Shown here piece by piece: positions 1 to 4,387 of a stretch of DNA of 7,985 nt (positions are counted from its first letter, which is position 1; each line of letters starts with the position of its first letter). The notes below the pieces were generated by a model. It was not told the DNA's origin. It saw only the letters and a list, made by a program, of their open reading frames with translations, and searched no databases. The DNA comes from B13-G4 sp030606805 (lineage in GTDB: Bacteria > Desulfobacterota > Desulfobacteria > Desulfobacterales > ETH-SRB1): NCBI GenBank assembly GCA_030606805.1, contig JAUWFS010000162.1:1-7985 (forward strand). Direction: 5' to 3'. Made by a program: the position numbers and the translations under genes.

Positions 1-195
1 ATACGCAGAATCAAAACGTTCTTTAAGTCTTCCTGCACAAGTCTTAAAAAAATCTCTTATCATTGTCTCTGCGATATAACTCCCAGGGCGACCATATGTT
101 TTTGTTTTTGTGAGATGTTTACATTTTATCCAGAAATGCATATCCGGATCGTCTATTATTCCGGCTACTTCTCTCATGAGTTTTGTTTTTTTCAT
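1..195 (-). CDS. Unrecognised small protein, N-terminal 65 residues (runs off left edge)
   Basis: An open frame begins at an ATG (complement of 193-195) and stays open to base 1, giving 65 residues that begin MKKTKLMREVAGIIDD. The start is supported by a strong purine-rich Shine-Dalgarno, TGAGGGGG, five bases upstream. The visible part is basic and mixed in character, with an aromatic HFWIKC segment near residue 21; it shows no signal peptide, no membrane segment and no motif I recognise. It lies 37 bases downstream of the helicase stop on the same strand, so it is probably the next gene of the same operon. The C-terminus is outside the window, so length and family cannot be judged. I assign no function. 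Confidence 0.7.
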   Translation of the reverse strand, partial: MKKTKLMREVAGIIDDPDMHFWIKCKHLTKTKTYGRPGSYIAETMIRDFFKTCAGRLKERFDSAY

Positions 196-232
196 GGATT
201 CCCCCTCAATTATTGATTTTATAAAAATGGTT

Positions 233-1921
233 TTAAATTGGTACTCCAGCCCATGCCGTTGCTTTTGTAGAGACTCTTTTCCCGCTGCCTCTCACTCTTG
301 CATGATACGGCATAATAGTACTTGTCATAGCCGCGCTTCCATCTATAGGATAAGCTTTTTGGATGTATGCCAACGTCGCTTCAAGCTCTGGCGCTGTCAT
401 TATGTCCCTGGGTTTACCAAAGTATTGTTTTATCTCGGAGTTAATACGCTTGGGATTATGCCTATTTCTGCGTGAAAAGTGATTTATGTGTCCTTCTATC
501 TGTTTTCTGAGAAACGCCTCTATTTCAGACGGAGTCATTGGCAGTGCCGAGGGTATCGGAGGAGTCCCAAGGATTATCTTTTGGCCATTGCCGGTCATGG
601 TCGAGCTGACAGGGAGTATGCCATACATATTGCCACCTTCAAGGGGATCCGTTTCATCGTCACCAAACAACGTTCCTTGAGTTTGAGGCACATGCTTCTT
701 GAGGAATGGGGCTTGCTCTGATTCTACCATAGCAACAATTTTACGGAGGATAGGATCGTCGGGGGCGAAAACATATCCGCACTGTGTCTCATATGCTCCG
801 GCGTCTGGATCAATTCTAACAGCTCTTGCGAACAGTTGTACCAGCCACGGCTGACTCCTAATGTGTGTAAGTGAAATTATATGGCTGACTTGCTTACAGT
901 CGAAACCTTCGTAAAACATTGCTACGCCTACAAGTATGTCTGTTGCGCCTGCCTTAAATTGCTTGATTGCTATCTGTGCAGCAGCGCTCTCATGGCTGGT
1001 CGCTATCTCAGTAGAAACCTTATACCTGCCCCGCAAATAGCTCACTGCTTTTTTTGCAAGAGCTACGTTTGCAGTGACAACCAATAGTTTTGAGCCTGGA
1101 TGTCTTTTTTTGTGGTTAGCCCAATGGGACAACCCTTTTGACAACAAATCTTCTGCATATCCTGTGCTTATTGCAGTATATATTGCTTTACCTACATCTT
1201 TGCGAGGAACATCGGCAATCGAAGCATACTCCTTTTCCTGCCCATCGTGGTCTATCCATCGTGCGCTTCCGTCGCTGAAAGAAAACTGGAGTGGAATAAT
1301 TGCTTTTTCAGCGAGTGCATCCTTCCGTGTGTATTTTATCTTAGCAGTAGTGTTCGGGTTGCCATTCATAAATGCTATTTCTGCCATATTCCCGCGGTAA
1401 GCTGTTCCCGACATCAATACGACATATTTAGCTTTGTCAGCTATGGGCTGTAGTGCCTCGTGCCATATCCCTCCTTCCTCTACGTGTTGGTTTTCGTCTA
1501 AAATTAAAATATATTTCTTGCGCAGAAAATCGGATAGAACTGTTTTTCTACCGTCAACACTGATTGCCTGGTAGGTTGTCACAAACCCTTGCAACCCCCT
1601 GCAAGGGTTATTATCGTTTGTCGCTACCCTGATAAGGAGGGCGTGATTAAGAAATTTTCTGAACTTAATATCGGTAAAGTTTTCCTCGGCCTGATATGCA
1701 AGCGTTAAGCGTGGTACAATCCAAATCAAGGCGTCTGCTAACCCAGCTTCGATTAACTTGCCTGCCATGATCGGCAATAAAGACTTGCCACTGCCAGGCG
1801 TGCATTCACATTCTATCTTATTGATATGACTTCCATTAACAATAATATCATTTATTATATCTTGGAATTCACGCTGGTGTTTTCTGAGATTCATTTTATG
1901 CTTAATGAAGTTTCCTCCCAT
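233..1921 (-). CDS. Superfamily II DNA/RNA helicase-like ATPase, phage type
   Basis: This 562-residue protein carries the two RecA-like domains of an SF2 helicase. Seen in order: a Q-motif-like LRKHQREFQ (12-20), Walker A TPGSGKS (41-47), motif Ia IVPRLTLAYQ (68-77), motif II DENQ (142-145), motif III SGT (171-173), motif IV-like KLLVVTAN (278-285), motif V VGVAMFYEGFD (331-341) and motif VI QLFARAVR (362-369). SF2 enzymes of this layout (UvrB/RecG/type III restriction-like, common in phages) use ATP to translocate on or unwind nucleic acid. Motif II DENQ instead of DEAH/DEXH, and Ala for Gly in motif VI, are unusual. A linker holds QGTLF (415-419), which fits a loose sliding-clamp-binding pattern. 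The basic tail from about 465 (SRRNRHNPKR) may bind DNA. The start is uncertain: ATG 1921 has no Shine-Dalgarno, ATG 1894 begins just before the Q-like motif, and a GGGAGG is ideally spaced for an in-frame ATT at 1906. The substrate is unknown. Confidence 0.88.
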   Translation of the reverse strand: MGGNFIKHKMNLRKHQREFQDIINDIIVNGSHINKIECECTPGSGKSLLPIMAGKLIEAGLADALIWIVPRLTLAYQAEENFTDIKFRKFLNHALLIRVATNDNNPCRGLQGFVTTYQAISVDGRKTVLSDFLRKKYILILDENQHVEEGGIWHEALQPIADKAKYVVLMSGTAYRGNMAEIAFMNGNPNTTAKIKYTRKDALAEKAIIPLQFSFSDGSARWIDHDGQEKEYASIADVPRKDVGKAIYTAISTGYAEDLLSKGLSHWANHKKRHPGSKLLVVTANVALAKKAVSYLRGRYKVSTEIATSHESAAAQIAIKQFKAGATDILVGVAMFYEGFDCKQVSHIISLTHIRSQPWLVQLFARAVRIDPDAGAYETQCGYVFAPDDPILRKIVAMVESEQAPFLKKHVPQTQGTLFGDDETDPLEGGNMYGILPVSSTMTGNGQKIILGTPPIPSALPMTPSEIEAFLRKQIEGHINHFSRRNRHNPKRINSEIKQYFGKPRDIMTAPELEATLAYIQKAYPIDGSAAMTSTIMPYHARVRGSGKRVSTKATAWAGVPI

Positions 1922-1975
1922 TAGGTTTTTAGTGATTTGTTATGTTTTTTTAATTCATTCTTAGTACATGCGGTG

Positions 1976-1982
1976 GTTATAT
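1976..1982 (-). repeat. Half attC-like site (R''-type end only)
   Basis: On the minus strand ATATAAC followed by CACCGCATG overlaps the stop codon of the 71-aa ORF, just as the R'' ends of the complete sites overlap their ORF stops. It shares the 13 bases ATAACCACCGCAT with the site at 3813-3910. No matching R' end (GTTATA on the minus strand) is found in the following 60 bases before the helicase, so the site looks truncated. It may mark the end of the cassette-like array. Confidence 0.5.
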
Positions 1983-2192
1983 TTCGGTTACCTCAAGCTT
2001 TACGCATCCATATCCTATCGCTTTGTACGCGTGGATTGCTTCTTCCATTGGTAACCTGTAATAATGCACTGGGTCTATTTCGTTTGGATACTGAAAAAAT
2101 AACCTCCAGCTTTGGTGTTCAGACGAACTTATCCAGTGAATATATGATTCTTCTTGTTTTTTTCCAGGTGTTTTTATCCCAAAATATTCCAT
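1977..2192 (-). CDS. Small unrecognised phage-like protein, 71 aa
   Basis: Start chosen at ATG 2192 because AAAGGAA lies seven bases upstream; an upstream in-frame TTG (2207) has no such site. The 71-residue product begins MEYFGIKTPGKK and ends AIGYGCVKLEVTEI. It is rich in aromatic residues (YIHW, WRLFFQY, HYY) and has a helical EEAIHAYKAIGYGCVKLEV end, a pattern I associate with small phage proteins of unknown role; that is an impression from memory, not a search. There is no signal or membrane segment. It begins 16 bases after the R' end of the attC-like site at 2208-2267, and its TAA stop lies inside a half-site (1976-1982), so it behaves as the last member of the cassette array. Function unknown. 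Confidence 0.72.
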   Translation of the reverse strand: MEYFGIKTPGKKQEESYIHWISSSEHQSWRLFFQYPNEIDPVHYYRLPMEEAIHAYKAIGYGCVKLEVTEI

Positions 2193-2207
2193 CCTAATTC
2201 CTTTCAA

Positions 2208-2267
2208 ATATAACTGATTTAGTTCAGCAGGCGTGCTTTCCCGCTCCGCTGCAACGGCTTGTTATAT
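2208..2267 (-). repeat. attC-like recombination site A (60 bp)
   Basis: Outer ends ATATAAC (2208-2214) and GTTATAT (2261-2267) are perfect inverted repeats. Inside, the arms pair imperfectly: GTT-CAGC on the + strand left arm (about 2222-2228) against GTTGCAGC in the complement of the right arm, leaving one unpaired G, the extrahelical base typical of attC sites. The minus-strand R' end is followed after 16 bases by the ATG of the 71-aa ORF, and the R'' arm encodes the tail of the 61-aa ORF. Length and layout fit a short integron attC. Confidence 0.75.
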
Positions 2268-2404
2268 TGTTCCTGTTTTTTGCACGTTTGTTTTTTAGCC
2301 GGAAACCAGATATTTTTCATGCAATAATAAATTTCAGGCTTGTAATCTTCAATTTCTGAATTTAATTGTTTGCAATTCATACAGCATTTAGGCAGACAAA
2401 ACAT
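2219..2404 (-). CDS. Small cysteine-rich protein, 61 aa, possible zinc binder
   Basis: Start chosen at ATG 2404, with AAGGGAG seven bases upstream; the longer TTG-initiated reading (2422) would overlap the preceding attC-like site. The product has six cysteines: C3, C7, C8, C11, C28 and C41, the first four as CLPKCCMNC. A zinc-binding fold is plausible but inferred only from spacing. The C-terminal EQYNKPLQRSGKARLLN is encoded by the R'' arm and centre of site A, so the last 15 or so residues are probably a read-through tail and not part of the fold. It sits alone in a cassette-like unit of 214 bp between sites B and A. Function unknown. Confidence 0.7.
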   Translation of the reverse strand: MFCLPKCCMNCKQLNSEIEDYKPEIYYCMKNIWFPAKKQTCKKQEQYNKPLQRSGKARLLN

Positions 2405-2421
2405 TTTAAATCTCCCTTGCA

Positions 2422-2480
2422 ATATAACGATTAAACTGAGCCGCCGATCTTTTCAGGTCGGCTGTATTTAATGGTTATGC
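2422..2480 (-). repeat. attC-like recombination site B (59 bp)
   Basis: R'-like end ATATAAC (2422-2428, read as GTTATAT on the minus strand) and R''-like end GTTATGC (2474-2480). The left arm ATAACGATTAAACTGAGCCG matches the complement of the right arm ATAACCATTAAATACAGCCG with few mismatches, and the rest is a short centre rich in GATC. The stop codon of the 103-aa ORF is the TAA of the R'' end, and the next ORF starts 18 bases past the R' end. Confidence 0.75.
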
Positions 2481-2786
2481 GTGATTCAACAACTGCTTAA
2501 AACCCTTTAACGCACATGCCGTGGCATTCTCGGAATCTCTTTTGCCTTTATTATACGCATGTTGAAATGCAGAACTCAAGACATGCGCCAACCAGTCAAT
2601 CCTTTCTTCATCTTCCAGCCACTCAATATTAAAATGATAACCAAACAGAACCTTATTCTCATGGCTATAAACCTTAAAACATAAAGTTTTGCTGTTATCA
2701 GTATCTCTCGCAACCGCCGCTTCAACGCCAGTAGTAAAAGAAGATCTTGGGATTTTTCTTATTAATTCATGAAGCCATTTTTCCAT
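2475..2786 (-). CDS. Unrecognised 103-aa cassette protein
   Basis: ATG at 2786 has GGGAG seven bases upstream. The product begins MEKWLHELIRKIPRSS and is a soluble, mixed alpha/beta-looking protein. It has an acidic aromatic centre (FNIEWLEDEERIDWLAH, about 52-68) followed by an amphipathic helix AFQHAYNKGKRDSENATACALKG. No catalytic motif, signal peptide or membrane span is visible. It begins 25 bases past the R' end of site C, and its stop codon is the TAA inside the R'' end of site B: exactly the ORF placement of an integron cassette (unit length 390 bp). The translated sequence has the look of small phage proteins of unknown function, but I cannot name a family. Confidence 0.78.
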   Translation of the reverse strand: MEKWLHELIRKIPRSSFTTGVEAAVARDTDNSKTLCFKVYSHENKVLFGYHFNIEWLEDEERIDWLAHVLSSAFQHAYNKGKRDSENATACALKGFKQLLNHA

Positions 2787-2811
2787 TGTTCTACTCCCTT
2801 TTTTAATAGCC

Positions 2812-2893
2812 GTATAACGGTTTAGCTGAGCCGCCCTACTCGGTTTTAGTCTTCAGCTCGGTAGTGTTGGTCGGCTCAAGTGGTTGGTTGTAA
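2812..2893 (-). repeat. attC-like recombination site C (82 bp)
   Basis: R'-like end GTATAAC (2812-2818) and R''-like end GTTGTAA (2887-2893). The left arm TATAACGGTTTAGCTGAGCC pairs with the complement of the right arm, TACAACCAACCACTTGAGCC, over most positions. The left arm ATAACGGTTTAGC is shared with site F and nearly with site H. The C-terminus of the 65-aa ORF is encoded by the R'' arm and the centre, with its TAG stop at 2836-2838. Confidence 0.72.
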
Positions 2894-3033
2894 TGCGCTC
2901 TTGCTTCTGGCTCAAACACCATTGCTTCTGGATGCTCAATATTATCGTGAATAATTACGCCATCAACAATAGGCAAATTTCGGTTGCAGACGATGCAAAA
3001 ATATTTATTTTTATCCTGAGATAGAGTTTTCAC
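2836..3033 (-). CDS. Small zinc-finger-like protein, 65 aa
   Basis: I choose the GTG at 3033 because GGGGG lies seven bases upstream; a TTG at 3045 would overlap that Shine-Dalgarno. The product begins (M)KTLSQDKNKYFCIVCNR and contains C13-x2-C16 and, after PIVDGVIIHD, H29-x4-H34, a plausible C2H2-type zinc site. CxxC followed by a VDG-hydrophobic-H-D segment resembles small phage zinc-ribbon proteins I have seen, without a family name. The tail HYNQPLEPTNTTELKTKTE is encoded by site C and so is likely non-functional read-through. The ORF overlaps the end of the preceding 78-aa ORF by 23 bases, giving translational coupling inside one cassette-like unit of 457 bp. Function unknown. Confidence 0.68.
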   Translation of the reverse strand: MKTLSQDKNKYFCIVCNRNLPIVDGVIIHDNIEHPEAMVFEPEARAHYNQPLEPTNTTELKTKTE

Positions 3034-3247
3034 TAACACCCCCAATCGGCCTGCTCCAACTTCCGCATGTATGTTGATGATACATCCGTTGATTTCTCAA
3101 TGTAGTGCCTGTTATAGTATGCCCGTCAACAAACCATCTATCCTTTTCACAACTAATCTTCCTTGGGATACAAAACACACGCTCTCTCAAGCATCTCATC
3201 TCTCCGACATGGTGTGCTTTTTTTACTCCTCCACAATTACATTCCAT
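3011..3247 (-). CDS. Small Cys/His-rich protein, 78 aa
   Basis: Start chosen at ATG 3247, preceded by AAAGGAG five bases upstream; the ATG or equivalent further out at 3265 would place the Shine-Dalgarno inside the gene. It begins MECNCGGVKKAHHVGEMRC and holds C3, C5, C19, C26, C33 and C61 plus several His (H12, H13, H43, H57, H59). A metal-binding fold is plausible but the spacing fits no class I can name. It follows the R' end of site D by 28 bases, as a cassette ORF should, but no attC-like site separates it from the overlapping 65-aa ORF. The pair may be a two-gene cassette, or a fusion of two after loss of a site. Confidence 0.6.
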   Translation of the reverse strand: MECNCGGVKKAHHVGEMRCLRERVFCIPRKISCEKDRWFVDGHTITGTTLRNQRMYHQHTCGSWSRPIGGVSENSISG

Positions 3248-3268
3248 TTTTTCTCCTTTACTCAAGCA

Positions 3269-3327
3269 TTATAACGATATAGGATCAGCGGCACTGCTTT
3301 TGTGTCCGCTGCATCCGGTTGTTATAT
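3269..3327 (-). repeat. attC-like recombination site D (59 bp)
   Basis: Ends TTATAAC (3269-3275) and GTTATAT (3321-3327). The left arm TATAACGATATAGGATCAGCGG and the complement of the right arm, TATAACAACCGGATGCAGCGG, share GGAT-CAGCGG against GGATGCAGCGG, with a single extra G in one arm. This is the clearest extrahelical base of the array. The 66-aa ORF reads through the whole site and stops in its R' end. Confidence 0.78.
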
Positions 3328-3469
3328 TGCGTCTATCTATTTTTTGCAGCACTTTCCAACCTTGACATTTTTTCTTGCAAACCACCCTTGTGATACCGTC
3401 TCCATGAGTTATAGATGAATGATAATATTGTAAACTTGAACCGCAATCTGGACATTTTATAATTTCCAT
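3269..3469 (-). CDS. Small zinc-ribbon protein, 66 aa
   Basis: ATG at 3469 follows TTTGAGGTAAATT, with GAGG seven bases upstream. The product begins MEIIKCPDCGSSLQYY and has C6-x2-C9 and C31-x3-C35 (VVCKKKCQGWKV), the spacing of a minimal zinc ribbon of the kind often found in phage and regulatory proteins. About 21 C-terminal residues (from RRNITTGCSG) are encoded by attC-like site D, and the stop is the TAA in its R' end, so the native fold probably ends near residue 44. The unit is 216 bp, bounded by sites E and D. DNA or protein binding is possible but not shown; no specific function is assigned. Confidence 0.74.
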   Translation of the reverse strand: MEIIKCPDCGSSLQYYHSSITHGDGITRVVCKKKCQGWKVLQKIDRRNITTGCSGHKSSAADPISL

Positions 3470-3484
3470 AATTTACCTCAAACA

Positions 3485-3613
3485 ATATAACGCACCCGCC
3501 ATCATCAGCGGCGTAGCATTTGATCTGAACTTTTATATTCAGGGCATGTTTTTTCATGCGGAAATCCACTACAAATACATCGGCCTTCGCCGTCCGAGTG
3601 CATTTGGTTATGT
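3485..3613 (-). repeat. attC-like recombination site E (129 bp)
   Basis: Ends ATATAAC (3485-3491) and GTTATGT (3607-3613). The left 29 bases match site G with two differences, and the 23 bases at 3581-3603 match site G with one. The centre (about 3514-3580) is unlike that of site G and contains a minor inverted repeat, CATG-TTTTTT-CATG. Conserved arms with a long variable centre fit the longer attC class. The stop codon of the upstream 63-aa ORF (3608-3610) is the TAA of the R'' end. Confidence 0.75.
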
Positions 3614-3799
3614 TTGTTTATATAGTTTAAGTTGGTTTTTTAAATAGTCTGCCAGTTTGGATTGTTCTTTTATTTCCTGTCTGTATCGTTCTTCTTGACC
3701 ACGATACTTACTGATTTGAGTGAAAAACAATAGAAAGCCAGTCTCATCTCTTATTCCATGTGGTTTATTGTTTTTATATATAACTTGCAACTGCTCCAT
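3608..3799 (-). CDS. Small helical protein, 63 aa
   Basis: ATG at 3799 follows TGGAGATAAACT, with GGAG eight bases upstream. The product begins MEQLQVIYKNNKPHGIRDET, a short beta-like segment (GFLLFFTQISKYRGQ), and then a long charged helix, EERYRQEIKEQSKLADYLKN, which could form a coiled coil. No cysteines, signal or membrane span are seen. It starts 14 bases past the R' end of site F and stops in the R'' end of site E (unit 328 bp), a textbook cassette position. I recall similar short IYKxxKPHGIRD proteins in phage genomes but know no function. Confidence 0.77.
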   Translation of the reverse strand: MEQLQVIYKNNKPHGIRDETGFLLFFTQISKYRGQEERYRQEIKEQSKLADYLKNQLKLYKQT

Positions 3800-3812
3800 A
3801 GTTTATCTCCAA

Positions 3813-3910
3813 ATATAACGGTTTAGCATCACCGGCGGGCAGGGATGATGATTTTGTGGTTTCCTCAAGCCGCCTGACCCTGCCTGTCATAGTGGATGCG
3901 GTGGTTATGT
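3813..3910 (-). repeat. attC-like recombination site F (98 bp)
   Basis: Ends ATATAAC (3813-3819) and GTTATGT (3904-3910). The outer arms pair imperfectly (ATAACGGTTTAGCATCACC against ATAACCACCGCATCCAC), and a second inner stem pairs GGCAGGG (3838-3844) with CCCTGCC (about 3877-3883). Predicted fold: a long interrupted hairpin of the single strand, as for attC. The 63-aa ORF to its right ends on the TAA of the R'' end. Confidence 0.76.
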
Positions 3911-4096
3911 GCGAATTATTTTAATCCCATTTTTTAAGCCAGATATAATTTTATCCTTTTCTTCGAGCACCAGACGAACAAGTTCAGCCGGTGGAGTGCC
4001 TAAAGGCCCGTGCTTTTCGATTGCCGCCTGTGATAAATCGAGTTCATTGACAACATCTTCGAGCATGTTTCTATATTTGTCGCAATTACAAGTCAT
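3905..4096 (-). CDS. Small helical protein, 63 aa
   Basis: Start chosen at ATG 4096, with GAGGA six bases upstream; the in-frame TTG at 4108 overlaps that Shine-Dalgarno. The product begins MTCNCDKYRNMLEDVV and is mostly predicted helix, with a central turn HGPLGTPPAEL (about 29-39) followed by VRLVLEEKDKIISGLK. CNC near the start is its only cysteine pair, too little for a zinc site alone. It may act as a small helical adaptor or dimer, but this is a guess from composition. It lies 15 bases after the R' end of site G and stops on the TAA of the R'' end of site F (unit 298 bp). Confidence 0.78.
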   Translation of the reverse strand: MTCNCDKYRNMLEDVVNELDLSQAAIEKHGPLGTPPAELVRLVLEEKDKIISGLKNGIKIIRT

Positions 4097-4110
4097 TTCA
4101 ATCCTCAAGC

Positions 4111-4245
4111 ATATAACGCACCCGCCATCACCGGCGGCGAGTTACCATTCCTTACCATTATTAAAGGTTTCTTCGTCACCAGGAATACTGGATTTTCCTA
4201 AAACTGCACGGCCTTCGCTGTCCGAGTGCATGGCGCTGGTTAGGT
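4111..4245 (-). repeat. attC-like recombination site G (135 bp)
   Basis: R'-like end ATATAAC (4111-4117) and R''-like end GTTAGGT (4239-4245), which on the minus strand is ACCTAAC, an exact match to the classical RYYYAAC core. The arms share CGCCAT and CAC..GG blocks as an imperfect inverted repeat. Site E has the same arms but a different centre. The 81-aa ORF reads through most of this site before stopping. Confidence 0.76.
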
Positions 4246-4387
4246 GACGCTGAACTAAATCAATAAGGTCTTCAACTTGTTCTAAGCCAATATAAAATAT
4301 GTCACCTGATTTTTTATTATAAACCGTTATTGATACTGTTTCTCCATAACCATTTATAAGTTTACCAGTAATTTCAAAATGTCTCAT
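4142..4387 (-). CDS. Small unrecognised protein, 81 aa, coupled to sbcC-like gene
   Basis: The ATG at 4387 overlaps the TGA stop of the sbcC-like gene as ATGA, so translation is probably coupled. The product begins MRHFEITGKLINGYGETVSI, with beta-like segments (TVSITVYNKKSGDIFYIGL) and a helix EQVEDLIDLVQRHL ending near residue 49. From about residue 49 on (TSAMHSDSEGRAVLGKSS...) the sequence is encoded by attC-like site G, because the TAA of its R'' core is out of frame here. The native protein may therefore have been about 50 residues, or the read-through tail is tolerated. No function is recognised; proximity to sbcC-like is the only hint. Confidence 0.68.
   Translation of the reverse strand: MRHFEITGKLINGYGETVSITVYNKKSGDIFYIGLEQVEDLIDLVQRHLTSAMHSDSEGRAVLGKSSIPGDEETFNNGKEW

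Noticed and set aside
3333..3569. Open frame of 78 codons across site E and into the 66-aa gene
   Set aside because: It follows the site arms and then the gene in another frame, with no ribosome site.
2208..4245. Intergenic inverted repeats as rho-independent terminators
   Set aside because: The stems are interrupted, of very unequal length (59 to 135 bp), have no T-run after them and contain stop codons and starts of the flanking ORFs at fixed places, which fits attC sites better.
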